Assembly (NCBI RefSeq): GCF_001368815.1 | Contig: NZ_CTEI01000002.1 | Location: forward strand, 434,001-498,000 | Source: Paraliobacillus sp. PM-2 | Lineage (GTDB): Bacteria > Bacillota > Bacilli > Bacillales > Amphibacillaceae | DNA: 64,000 bases | Direction of reading: 5' to 3' | In this document: positions 24,439 through 32,911 of the stretch, one piece after another | How positions within the stretch are numbered: the stretch's first letter is position 1 | How the letters are laid out: the number at the start of each line of letters is the position of its first letter | Notes under the pieces: model-generated | Database searches by the model: none | The model's input: the letters and a program-made list of their open reading frames with translations, nothing else | What the model was told of the DNA's origin: nothing | Translations under genes and position numbers: made by a program

Positions 24439-24475
24439 TGTAGTCAACCTCCCCTTCTCTATTTTTGTCTCATTC

Positions 24476-25843
24476 TTATTGTAATAGTAAATTCATAAAT
24501 GCGGTTGCTAAACCAAAATAAATCATAACGGATATAATATCATTTATTGTAGTAATAAATGGCCCTGATGCAACAGCTGGATCAATATTAAATCGATCCA
24601 TCACCAAAGGAACTAACGCACCCGCAATAGTTGCCACGATTAAGGTAGCCATAATGGATATTCCGACTAAAATACCAAGATACAAGGAACCTTGCCAAAC
24701 GTATACCACAATCGTTATCACTATCCCACAGGTTATTCCTGTAATCAAACCGGTCATCGCTTCTCGCATAATAATTTTCCATTTTCCTTGTTTTTCAATT
24801 TCACCTGTAGCAATCCCTCGAACCGCCACTGCAAGTGCCTGAGTCCCTGTATTTCCAGCCATTCCTGCAATTAAAGGAATGAAAATAGCGAGAATAGCAA
24901 CTTTATCTAAAGTTGCTTCAAATCTGCCAATAATACTTGCAGTAAATAAGCCTAAGAATAATAAGATAATAAGCCATGGTAATCTTTTTTTCGCTGAAAT
25001 AAGCGCGTTATCACCGGAACGTTCCATATCAGAAACCCCAGCTAACTTCGAATAATCATCATTTGCTTCTTGATCCATGACGTCCATAATATCATCAACA
25101 GTTATAATCCCTAATAAATGATCTTGAAAATCGACTACTGGTAACGCTAGAAAGTCATAGTCTCGCATCATTTGTGCAATATCTTCTTGATTTTCACCTA
25201 CTGGCACAGAAACAACCCGATCACTCATGACATCAGAGATCAACCAATCACCTTCTGCTATAATTAAGTCACGTAATGAAATAACACCAACTAAACGTTT
25301 ATCTTTGTCAACTACATAAATATAATAAATGGTTTCTGCTTCAGGTGCTTCTTTTCTTAAATGACGCATCGCTTGTTTTACTGTTTGCTCAGTATGAATA
25401 ACAACAAATTCTGTTGTCATAATACTACCAGCAGTTTTCTCCTCGTAATGAAGAAGTGTTTTAATTTCCTCAGCAGCCTCTTGTTCCATCATAGTTAAAA
25501 AACTTGCTACCTTATTTATATCTAATTCATTTAATATATCAACCGCATCATCTGTAGCCATTTCTGCTAACACTTGTGCAGCAAACGTTGGATTCATTTC
25601 AATAATGAATTGCTCAGTGAGTTCTTCATCTACATGCTCCATCACATCAGCAACTTCTTCAGGCGATAAATAGGTGTAGATTAAAAATCGAATATCTTCT
25701 GTTTGTTCTTCGAATATTTTTGCTTGATCATATGGATGTATTTCTAAAAATTCCGCACGAAATTCATCAATGTGCTCATTAAAAAGTGCATCCTGAATTT
25801 TTTCCCACAATTGTTCTCGTTCTTTTTGCTCTAAATGTTCCAT
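24476..25843 (-). CDS. mgtE: Magnesium transporter MgtE
   Basis: This 455-residue channel has the canonical layout: an MgtE_N domain (residues 20-125, HPYDQAKIFEEQTEDIRFLI), tandem CBS domains (about 135-255, MTTEFVVIHTEQTVKQAM and MSDRVVSVPVGENQEDIAQM) that sense Mg2+, a plug helix, and five C-terminal membrane helices with the selectivity motif GMAGNTGTQALAVAVRG. It imports Mg2+ when cytoplasmic levels are low. I see no M-box riboswitch in the 200 bases upstream. ATG 25843 follows GGAGGG. Confidence 0.96.
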   Translation of the reverse strand: MEHLEQKEREQLWEKIQDALFNEHIDEFRAEFLEIHPYDQAKIFEEQTEDIRFLIYTYLSPEEVADVMEHVDEELTEQFIIEMNPTFAAQVLAEMATDDAVDILNELDINKVASFLTMMEQEAAEEIKTLLHYEEKTAGSIMTTEFVVIHTEQTVKQAMRHLRKEAPEAETIYYIYVVDKDKRLVGVISLRDLIIAEGDWLISDVMSDRVVSVPVGENQEDIAQMMRDYDFLALPVVDFQDHLLGIITVDDIMDVMDQEANDDYSKLAGVSDMERSGDNALISAKKRLPWLIILLFLGLFTASIIGRFEATLDKVAILAIFIPLIAGMAGNTGTQALAVAVRGIATGEIEKQGKWKIIMREAMTGLITGITCGIVITIVVYVWQGSLYLGILVGISIMATLIVATIAGALVPLVMDRFNIDPAVASGPFITTINDIISVMIYFGLATAFMNLLLQ

Positions 25844-26069
25844 CTTTGTTCCCTCCTTTATCGCCTAGACCGTATTATAGTAATCGTCAACAAGTAATTT
25901 GTCAATTCATAAAGCTGAATCGATGAGTATAGTTATGCTTTACTAATTCTGTTGGATATTACGTGTAGTTGTTTTTTTAAAAAACAATACTTAAAAAATA
26001 AAACATTTTAAGGTAAACTAAGCAATAGAGTTTCATTTATTATTATAAAAGAAAAGAGAATGATGCACG

Positions 26070-27233
26070 ATGGAAAAGAATACATCACCTAAAATAGATT
26101 ATACATTAATTTCAATTATTATTTTGTTAGGAATAACTAGCATATTTACTTTATATACACTAGAGCCGTTTTTAAAAGAATCCTTTTATATAAAGCAACT
26201 TGTTTGGTATATAGGGGGTTCAATCGTAATTGGTGTCATTATGCTAATTGATTACGATCGTTTACGGCAGGTTTCTTGGATATTATACGGTTTTGGTGTT
26301 TTAATGTTAGTAATGCTACAGTTACATATTCCACCAGGGATTGCTAATGAAGTTAACGGAACATGGGGCTGGTTTGATTTAGGATTCATTTCACTTCAGC
26401 CAGCCGAATTTATGAAGGTTTTTTTGATCATTATATTAGCTCATATAATTGTCATGCATAAAGAAAAATTCAAAGCTTACTCTATGAAGCATGATTTATG
26501 GTTGTTAAGTAAAATTGCCTTCATTTCTTTTCCACCAATCGTATTAATTGCCCTACAACCTGATTTCGGAAGTGCTCTGGTGCTTGCTTCAATCGTCATT
26601 AGTACCATACTTGTTTCAGGTATACAATGGCGGATTATATTTTCATTATTAGGTTTAGCTATGTTGACCATTGGTTCATTAGTTATATTGTACTTAACAT
26701 TTCCTGAACAAGTTGAGCAATTTGCTGAAGATAATAAATTTGGACATATTGAAAGTAGAATTAATGGCTGGTTAAACCCGAATAGCAACGCTCAAGGTGA
26801 TGCGTATCAGTTAATAGAAAACTTAAAAGCAATTGGATCAGGACAACTGTCTGGGAAAGGTATAGGAGGATTTGAAGTATCTCACATACCTGAGCGACAA
26901 ACGGATTTCATTTTTTCTGCAATAGCGGAACAATTTGGTTTTATTGGTTCGAGCGTATTGTTAATATTATTTTTTATATTAATTTATCGCTTAATTCATA
27001 TCGGACTTCAAAGCAATGATCCATTTGGAACTTATCTAATCACAGGTATGATCGGTATGTTCACTTACCAAATATTCCAAAATATAGGTATGTCCATCAA
27101 TTTATTACCGATTACCGGTGTTCCCCTACCGTTTATTAGCTATGGTGGTAGTTCAACCTTAACCTATCTAATCACAATAGGAATTGTATTAAATATTCAT
27201 TATCGGACCAAAGTATATATGTTTGATTCATAA
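26070..27233 (+). CDS. FtsW/RodA/SpoVE-family SEDS glycosyltransferase
   Basis: This 387-residue SEDS protein polymerises peptidoglycan glycan strands with a partner class B penicillin-binding protein. It has ten membrane segments and the signatures NGTWGWFDLGFISLQPAEFM, ALQPDFGSALVLASI (containing the catalytic-type Asp), ERQTDFIFSAIAEQFGF and PLPFISYGGSSTL. Closest in style to RodA (elongation), but subgroup assignment needs a tree. The ribosome site is weak (AAGAGAATG). It is followed by prpE after 27 bases, possibly in the same transcript. Confidence 0.88.
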   Translation: MEKNTSPKIDYTLISIIILLGITSIFTLYTLEPFLKESFYIKQLVWYIGGSIVIGVIMLIDYDRLRQVSWILYGFGVLMLVMLQLHIPPGIANEVNGTWGWFDLGFISLQPAEFMKVFLIIILAHIIVMHKEKFKAYSMKHDLWLLSKIAFISFPPIVLIALQPDFGSALVLASIVISTILVSGIQWRIIFSLLGLAMLTIGSLVILYLTFPEQVEQFAEDNKFGHIESRINGWLNPNSNAQGDAYQLIENLKAIGSGQLSGKGIGGFEVSHIPERQTDFIFSAIAEQFGFIGSSVLLILFFILIYRLIHIGLQSNDPFGTYLITGMIGMFTYQIFQNIGMSINLLPITGVPLPFISYGGSSTLTYLITIGIVLNIHYRTKVYMFDS

Positions 27234-27260
27234 ATAATTTAACAACGCGGAGGCTTCTAT

Positions 27261-28001
27261 ATGAGTATTGATATTATTGGTGATGTACATGGTTGTTATG
27301 AAGAATTACTTGATTTATTTAAGGAACTCGGTTATACAATAGAGGCAGATATCCCTACCCATCCAGAGGGACGAAAAGTCATATTTTTAGGAGATATTAC
27401 GGATCGAGGTCCAGCTTCCATTAAAATGATTGAACTGGTATATGAAATGGTCGTACAAAAAAAGGTTGCTGCATATGTACCTGGCAATCATTGCAATAAG
27501 TTATATCGCTATTTCCGGGGAAATAACGTTAAAGTAAAGCATGGTTTAGAAACAACAGTTGCAGAATATAACAGCCTATCTACTTCTAAACAAAATGAAA
27601 TAAAAGATAAGTTTATGCAATTATATGAAGAAGCACCATTGTACTTAGTGCTTCACAAATATCAAGCAGTTATCGCCCATGCAGGTATTCGTGAAGACCT
27701 GATCGGTCGTCAGGATAAAAAAACAGCGACATTTGTTTTTTATGGTGACATTACCGGTGAGACACATGAGGATGGTAGGCCAGTAAGGCGAGACTGGGCA
27801 CAAGCATATCATGGGGATAATTGGATAGTTTATGGTCATACCCCAGTTAAAGAACCTCGTATCGTTCATAAAACCATTAACATCGATACCGGGTGTGTGT
27901 TCGGAAATAAACTAACAGCTTTTCGCCTACCAGAAGAAACAACTGTTAGTGTTAATTCTAATCAACCTTATATTGAAGAAAAGTTTAGCTATTTTGCATA
28001 A
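27261..28001 (+). CDS. prpE: Bis(5'-nucleosyl)-tetraphosphatase PrpE
   Basis: This 246-residue metallophosphoesterase has the metal-binding signatures [32 protein letters not shown] and IAHAGIRED, followed by [20 protein letters not shown] and DTGCVFG. In Bacillus, PrpE hydrolyses Ap4A and affects spore germination. ATG follows CGGAGG. It converges with rluD, and its terminator overlaps the rluD stop. Adjacent to rluD-nadK-relQ as in B. subtilis. Confidence 0.93.
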   Translation: MSIDIIGDVHGCYEELLDLFKELGYTIEADIPTHPEGRKVIFLGDITDRGPASIKMIELVYEMVVQKKVAAYVPGNHCNKLYRYFRGNNVKVKHGLETTVAEYNSLSTSKQNEIKDKFMQLYEEAPLYLVLHKYQAVIAHAGIREDLIGRQDKKTATFVFYGDITGETHEDGRPVRRDWAQAYHGDNWIVYGHTPVKEPRIVHKTINIDTGCVFGNKLTAFRLPEETTVSVNSNQPYIEEKFSYFA

Positions 28002-28027
28002 AGAACGTTCGATTTTGGTTCAAATAA

Positions 28028-28069
28028 TTACTCCCAGCGAAAGCATTTTGCTCATTTCGCTGGGAGTAA
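28028..28069. terminator. Shared prpE/rluD terminator
   Basis: TTACTCCCAGCGAAA and TTTCGCTGGGAGTAA are perfect 15-bp arms with a 12-base loop. The rluD stop (28054-28052) lies in the loop, so the stem also encodes the last rluD codons. Confidence 0.9.
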
Positions 28070-28969
28070 TTTTTGCATATCTGCTGGTAACTTAGAAGTA
28101 AATGTATGTTTCTCTTTCGTAATTGGATGGATAAATGATAAAGATACACAATGTAAGGCTTGGCGATGCAAAACATCTGTTTTACCACCATACAACTCAT
28201 CACCAACTAACGGATGACCAAGATGTGAAAAATGAACACGAATTTGGTGCGTCCTCCCTGTTTCTAACCTTATGTGCAACAAAGAATCAGAATTTGTCTC
28301 TTCCAATACGTGATAATGCGTGATGGCTCGTTTCCCCGAAATATCTACCCTTCGTTCGATAATAGACGCTGGATTTCTGGCTATCGGTGCATCAATTCTC
28401 CCTTGCTTTTCTTGTAAATGTCCAGATACAATCGCTTGATACCGTCGTTCTATCTTACCTTGTTTTTGATCCATTGCAAGGATAGAATGACTAAGTCGAT
28501 GCTTTGCTACTAATACCAATCCGGAAGTATCTCGATCTAGCCTAGTGACAATATGTACCGTAAAATCTATTTGATTTTTTTCATAATGATACAATATGCC
28601 ATTGGCGAGTGTTCCTTTTGTATGATGAATGGATGGTATAGTTGCCATCCCTGCCATTTTGTCAATAACTAATACATCATCATCCTCATAGACAATATTT
28701 AAACATACTGGCTCTGCTCGCATAAACGATCCCCGATGTTCTTTAGGAAAAACAACCTCTACTATATCATTTTCGTGTAATACTCGGCGAACAGTCGCAC
28801 ATTCCCCATTTACTAACAGACTTCCAGACTGAAACTTAATTGCTTTAATAATACGTCGAGAAAACCCCTTTGTATCTTTTAGGTATTCTCTTAGTAATAA
28901 ACCACTTTCTTCATTTGTTACTTGCCACTTCACTATTCTCTTCACCTTTTCATCTTTCTTATCGTTCAT
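28052..28969 (-). CDS. rluD: RluA/RluD-family pseudouridine synthase
   Basis: This protein of about 305 residues matches B. subtilis YjbO. It has an S4-like domain ([20 protein letters not shown]) and a catalytic core with Asp in [15 protein letters not shown], plus [19 protein letters not shown] and GDELYGG. It modifies 23S rRNA uridines. ATG 28969 overlaps the nadK stop by 11 bases; a GTG at about 28935 ([11 protein letters not shown]) after AAGGTGAAGAG is an alternative. It forms an operon with relQ and nadK. Confidence 0.9.
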   Translation of the reverse strand: MNDKKDEKVKRIVKWQVTNEESGLLLREYLKDTKGFSRRIIKAIKFQSGSLLVNGECATVRRVLHENDIVEVVFPKEHRGSFMRAEPVCLNIVYEDDDVLVIDKMAGMATIPSIHHTKGTLANGILYHYEKNQIDFTVHIVTRLDRDTSGLVLVAKHRLSHSILAMDQKQGKIERRYQAIVSGHLQEKQGRIDAPIARNPASIIERRVDISGKRAITHYHVLEETNSDSLLHIRLETGRTHQIRVHFSHLGHPLVGDELYGGKTDVLHRQALHCVSLSFIHPITKEKHTFTSKLPADMQKLLPAK

Positions 28970-29759
28970 CAGATATAAAGGAATCACGAACCCGCTTCCA
29001 AAATGGAAAAGACCTAAATCTTGCAAATCGAATTTTTTCCTCTGCTACTTGGTATTCAATCGACTCAATATTGACTACACTCTTAGTAATATGATCGATC
29101 GTCAATAAGAAACTTTGGTTCTCCTCTACTGGTTTAAATTCACATACATGATGTTTTGGTAATATCAAAGGGGAGCCAATTGTTCGATATACTCGGTTAT
29201 TAATGGATGACATCTCTGTAATTTGTACAGAAGCTAGAGAAGGATGAATAATCGCTCCACCCAATGCTTTGTTATAAGCTGTACTACCAGAGGGAGTGGA
29301 AATACACAGTCCATCACCTCTAAAACGTTCAAACTGCTCCCCCTTAATATTCACATCTAATACAACAGATCCTTCTACTTTTTTAATTGATGATTCATTT
29401 AAAGCTAAATATCGCTTCGATTTCTTGTTTTTTGTATGAATTGTCATAGCTAATAAAGGGTATTCCACAATTTGATATGGATTTTTTGCAATATCAATTA
29501 CTAATTTTTCAATTTCTTCCGGAACCCAGTCAGCATAAAAACCTAAATGACCTGTATGCACACCAATAAATGCAGTTTTGTTTAATCGGTGGCTGTAATT
29601 GTGAAAAGACTGCAAAAAAGTCCCATCTCCACCTACTGATATTGCCAAATCAGGCGCTTGTTCATCGTATTCTAAATCAAAATCAGTTAAATATTGACGT
29701 ATTAATGCTTTAATACTTTCAGATTTGTGATCACCTTTTGATGTAATAGAAAACTTCAT
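28959..29759 (-). CDS. nadK: NAD kinase
   Basis: This 266-residue enzyme phosphorylates NAD to NADP. It carries the GGDGT motif ([18 protein letters not shown], residues 41-58) with the catalytic Asp, and the family block [20 protein letters not shown]. Length matches Bacillus NadF/PpnKA. It starts 4 bases after the relQ stop and overlaps rluD. Coupling with a (p)ppGpp synthetase is conserved in Firmicutes. Confidence 0.95.
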   Translation of the reverse strand: MKFSITSKGDHKSESIKALIRQYLTDFDLEYDEQAPDLAISVGGDGTFLQSFHNYSHRLNKTAFIGVHTGHLGFYADWVPEEIEKLVIDIAKNPYQIVEYPLLAMTIHTKNKKSKRYLALNESSIKKVEGSVVLDVNIKGEQFERFRGDGLCISTPSGSTAYNKALGGAIIHPSLASVQITEMSSINNRVYRTIGSPLILPKHHVCEFKPVEENQSFLLTIDHITKSVVNIESIEYQVAEEKIRFARFRSFPFWKRVRDSFISDER

Positions 29760-29762
29760 GAG

Positions 29763-30407
29763 CTATGAACTGCCTCCTCCTTTATGCTTATGTGTAAGTT
29801 TGTATTGATTAAAAATGCGTTGTGCCTCTTGGACTTCATCTTTAATCATAGCCATTTCTTCATCTAATTGAAAAGCTGCTTCTGCCGCACGTTTTAATTT
29901 TGATTTAATATGTGATGGAATTCGGCCTTGGTATTTGTAATTTAAAGAATGCTCATTTGTTGCCCAAAAATTCATAGCTAATGTTCGAATTTGAATCTCC
30001 GCAATGACCTGCTTTTCACCTTTAATAGTAGCAACAGGATAACGAATAATCATGTGATAAGACCGATAACCACTTTCCTTTTTATGTTCTATGTAATCTT
30101 TTTCTTCAACAATCTCAAAATCATTTCTTTCTCGTAACATGGTAACAATCGTGTAAATGTCATCAACAAATTGACAGACAACACGAACACCAGCAATATC
30201 TTGCATCTCTTCTTCTATTTTATCAAGCAATATATTTTTCCGTTTTGCCTTATCAATAATACTTGAGATAGGCTTTACTCTTGCAGTAACAAATTCAATG
30301 GGGGAATGCTTAGACTCATATTCGTATTGTGCTCTTATCCCCTTTAATTTTACTTTTAATTCTTCAACTACTTGTATATAAGGTGCGAGAAATGTTTCCC
30401 AATTCAA
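29763..30407 (-). CDS. relQ: Small alarmone synthetase RelQ (YjbM/SasB)
   Basis: This protein of about 214 residues contains only a synthetase domain, with no hydrolase, TGS or ACT. Features are IEFVTARVKPISSIIDKAKR, the acidic catalytic region DIAGVRVVCQFVDDIYTIV, the G-loop-type HKKESGYRSYHMIIRYPV, and IAEIQIRTLAMNFWATNEH. It makes (p)ppGpp under cell-wall or alkaline stress. I prefer TTG 30407 (MNWETFLAPY), 10 bases after GGAGG, because it fits the family start better than ATG 30425, which lies on top of the site. Confidence 0.93.
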   Translation of the reverse strand: MNWETFLAPYIQVVEELKVKLKGIRAQYEYESKHSPIEFVTARVKPISSIIDKAKRKNILLDKIEEEMQDIAGVRVVCQFVDDIYTIVTMLRERNDFEIVEEKDYIEHKKESGYRSYHMIIRYPVATIKGEKQVIAEIQIRTLAMNFWATNEHSLNYKYQGRIPSHIKSKLKRAAEAAFQLDEEMAMIKDEVQEAQRIFNQYKLTHKHKGGGSS

Positions 30408-30584
30408 ATCGGACACCGCCTCCATGTCAATTAATTCTTATTTTATCATCATTGTATCATATGTTTGTTTAAAAGCATTATAATAACTTCATTACAGATT
30501 TACGCATATATTATTCGACATTTACTCAAGTCATCCTCTATACTAATATATAGCAAATAGCACTAGTAATCGGGAGTTGATCTA

Positions 30585-31160
30585 ATGGTTCAAGAAATAG
30601 AAATGGAAAGTAAAAATTTATTAACTAAACAAGAGTATAAAGATCTAATTCACTATTTTAATTTAGATACAGAGGTACCAAAAAAACAAGTGAATTATTA
30701 TTTTGAAACACCAGATTTTCATTTAAAAAATACCGGATCGGCATTACGCATTCGGGAAAAAAACGGGCAATGGACACTAACATTAAAACAACCTTATCAT
30801 GAAGGCTTATTAGAAACGCATGATCAATTAACGGAAACAGAAGCAAAACAAGCGACAAACGATCAAATCATTGATAAACCAAATGTCGGAAAACAATTAA
30901 AACAATTAAAAGTTGATAGAACAACAATACAATACATGGGTTCCTTAGAAACACACCGCTTCGAGGTACCATATAAAAATGGACTAGTAGTTATCGATTT
31001 TAGTAAATTTAACGGTTATTCGGATTACGAATTGGAAATTGAATCATCATCTAAGTTAACAAGTGAAACAATAATGAAAGAGTTAGCAGAGATCTTGGAT
31101 ATATCCATAAAGCATACGCCAAATAAAATTGAACGTTTTTACCATACGTTACAAAAGTAA
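30585..31160 (+). CDS. CYTH-domain protein (YjbK family)
   Basis: This 191-residue protein has the CYTH signature EMESKNLLTKQEYKDL (ExExK) near the N-terminus, YFETPDFHL, LRIREKNGQWTLTLKQP and DYELEIESSS, which line the triphosphate tunnel. It is the YjbK relative always found beside relQ; a triphosphatase acting on inorganic or nucleoside triphosphates is likely. ATG 30585 follows a GGGAG site. It is divergent from relQ. Confidence 0.88.
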   Translation: MVQEIEMESKNLLTKQEYKDLIHYFNLDTEVPKKQVNYYFETPDFHLKNTGSALRIREKNGQWTLTLKQPYHEGLLETHDQLTETEAKQATNDQIIDKPNVGKQLKQLKVDRTTIQYMGSLETHRFEVPYKNGLVVIDFSKFNGYSDYELEIESSSKLTSETIMKELAEILDISIKHTPNKIERFYHTLQK

Positions 31161-31464
31161 TTTATCACGTAATCCTATTCCTTAAACAGATAAGTTGCCC
31201 AATTTCAAACAATGCTGTTAGAATAAGTTATTAGATAGAGTTATGAATAAATAAGTAGATAGGCTGTCACATCAAAAGTTTATCTTTCAATACACTGGTC
31301 AGTATTTATTGAAAAACATGGGTATCCTAAATGTAACTTGATACTTCAAATTTATATAACATCCAGATTTGTTGTTAATAAAGAATCCTACTGCTAACTT
31401 ATAATTAAACAAAGAAACCACATCCTATGATGAATACACCTGAAAATGAGAAAGGAGAATCGAT
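31161..31464 (+). other. Intergenic stretch before spxH
   Basis: I see no gene here. In B. subtilis this interval holds yjbI/yjbJ-type genes between yjbK and yjbH, so they appear absent. The last 20 bases contain AAAGGAG, the spxH ribosome site. Confidence 0.45.
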
Positions 31465-32343
31465 GTGAGCTGGAATGTATCTGGATCATCCGATCATGCT
31501 ACGGCACAGTTTGGCTACTTTGATCTTCTTAGAAAACCAATAGAAATATATCTCTTTATTAATCCCTTATGTCCAGAATGTTGGTCACTTGAACCATTAT
31601 TAAAAAAATTAGTGATGGAATATGGTCGATTTTTTACCATTCGTCCAATATTAAGTAATCAACTATCTACTTTAAACCAAGAAAAATTCAATAAGAAAGA
31701 GTTAAAAAAACAATGGGAAAAGACTAGCAGCTTGACTGGGATGTGTTGTGATGGTGATTTATGGCTAGAAAAACCTGTACACTATCCCTCTATTCTCCCA
31801 ATAGCGATTAAAGCAGCAGAACTTCAAGGGAAAAAGGCAGGAAAGAAATATTTACGAAAAGTTCAAGAGTGTGCTTTTTTAAATAAACGAGATATCACTA
31901 CTGAAGAAAATTTAATTGCCTGTGCTGATGAAGCACAATTAGACGTTGTAGAATTTAAAAAGGATCTATATTCTAACTCAGCAAAAAAGGCGTTACAGTG
32001 TGATTTAAAGTTAGTCAAAGAGATGGAAGTTGATTATTTTCCTTCTATCGTTTTTTTCAATCAAGCTGGTGATGACGAGGGATTAAAGCTCTCTGGTATA
32101 TACCCATATGAAGTTTATGTGAAGGTACTAAAAGAAATACTACAGAAAGAAGTAAAACCTGTTGAAAAACCCTCATTAGAGGAATTTATTGCACATTTCC
32201 GCTTTGTTGCAACAAAAGAAGTTGCTGTTGTATTTGACTGGTCCATAGAACACGCAATAAAGGAATTAAAGAAATTACAACTAAAACAATTAGTCCATGA
32301 AATTCCAGTTAAACATGGATCATTTTGGGAATACGCGAAATAA
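31465..32343 (+). CDS. spxH: SpxH (YjbH), ClpXP adaptor for Spx
   Basis: This 292-residue DsbA-like thioredoxin-fold adaptor delivers the redox regulator Spx to ClpXP. The N-terminal active-site-like motif FINPLCPECWSLEPLL (CPEC) and the helical insert typical of YjbH are present, plus a second Cys pair MCCD. GTG 31465 follows AAAGGAG by 8 bases. It ends in a strong terminator, then the convergent RoxS gene. With mecA nearby, several Clp adaptors cluster here. Confidence 0.93.
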   Translation: MSWNVSGSSDHATAQFGYFDLLRKPIEIYLFINPLCPECWSLEPLLKKLVMEYGRFFTIRPILSNQLSTLNQEKFNKKELKKQWEKTSSLTGMCCDGDLWLEKPVHYPSILPIAIKAAELQGKKAGKKYLRKVQECAFLNKRDITTEENLIACADEAQLDVVEFKKDLYSNSAKKALQCDLKLVKEMEVDYFPSIVFFNQAGDDEGLKLSGIYPYEVYVKVLKEILQKEVKPVEKPSLEEFIAHFRFVATKEVAVVFDWSIEHAIKELKKLQLKQLVHEIPVKHGSFWEYAK

Positions 32344-32345
32344 AG

Positions 32346-32380
32346 TGGAGGATACTGTTACAATCAGCATCCTCCATTTT
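32346..32380 (+). terminator. spxH terminator
   Basis: TGGAGGAT and ATCCTCCA form the stem with TTTTATT following on the plus strand. Confidence 0.9.
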
Positions 32381-32425
32381 ATTATACTTTTCAAAGAAAC
32401 TGTTACCCATGTCTAGATTTAAACA

Positions 32426-32541
32426 TAAAAAAAGCGAGTGTACATTAATGTACACTCGCTTCACCTAGTCTATTTCTAGACAAGGGGGGGATGGGAGAAA
32501 GTTTCAGGTCAAACAAAGGGGTTTTGTTTGTTAAACATCTC
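32426..32541 (-). ncRNA. roxS: Small regulatory RNA RoxS/RsaE
   Basis: The minus strand reads ACCCCTTTGTTTGACC, then CTTTCTCCCATCCCCCCCTT, the paired unstructured C-rich seed motifs that define RsaE/RoxS. A short hairpin (TCTAGAAATAGA) and a 3' terminator AGCGAGTGTACATT-AATGTACACTCGCT with seven T residues follow. The length is about 115 nt, as in B. subtilis. Its position between spxH and yizD/pepF matches the known loci in Bacillus and Staphylococcus. It represses mRNAs of central metabolism by base pairing and is normally controlled by ResD/SrrA and Rex. Confidence 0.92.
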
Positions 32542-32549
32542 ACATTTAG

Positions 32550-32578
32550 AATATACCAAGTATTTCTATGTGGTGCAA
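32550..32578 (-). promoter_or_regulatory. roxS promoter
   Basis: -35 TTGCAC (32578-32573) and -10 TATATT (32555-32550) are 17 bases apart on the minus strand, placing the start near 32541-32545. Upstream, TTTTTGTGAAAC (about 32613-32602) holds a TTGTGAA half-site resembling Rex/ResD targets; no full palindrome is seen. Confidence 0.7.
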
Positions 32579-32700
32579 TGGTTAGCTATGCGGTTTCACA
32601 AAAATGTCAAAGTTCTACTTCTGTTGTTCGATACATAAATTAAATTAAAAATTAGTATTTATTTCGTAATATATTTTTCAATCCAAAGGAGGTTGCACAT

Positions 32701-32874
32701 TTGCGTCATTATTCACCTTGGATCTTTCTTTTTTTAACTTGTATTGCTTTTGTTGTTAATTTATTTGGATTAATGGAGCTCATTTCAAAAATTATTACCT
32801 TACCATTTTTATTTGTTTGTATCTATCTAACCTTATTTTCCTTCACTCATCGGCATACTTATCGTGGAAGATAA
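32701..32874 (+). CDS. yizD: YizD-like small membrane protein
   Basis: This 57-residue protein starts at TTG 32701 after AAAGGAGG. It begins MRHYSPWIFLFLTCIAFVVN, has a second hydrophobic segment (ITLPFLFVCIYLTLFSF) and a basic tail HRHTYRGR. Two membrane helices are predicted. The position next to roxS matches yizD of B. subtilis; the assignment rests mainly on synteny. Its function is unknown. Confidence 0.75.
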   Translation: MRHYSPWIFLFLTCIAFVVNLFGLMELISKIITLPFLFVCIYLTLFSFTHRHTYRGR

Positions 32875-32876
32875 AA

Positions 32877-32910
32877 CGGAGTTGTCTTTAACAGGCAACT
32901 CCGTCTTAAT
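32877..32910. terminator. yizD/pepF terminator
   Basis: CGGAGTTG and CAACTCCG form the stem, followed by TCTTAATTTTATT on the plus strand. It also lies just past the pepF stop. Confidence 0.8.
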
Positions 32911-32911
32911 T

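Noticed and set aside
25844-26069. M-box (Mg2+) riboswitch upstream of mgtE
   Set aside because: The upstream gap is about 225 bases and shows none of the conserved M-box blocks.
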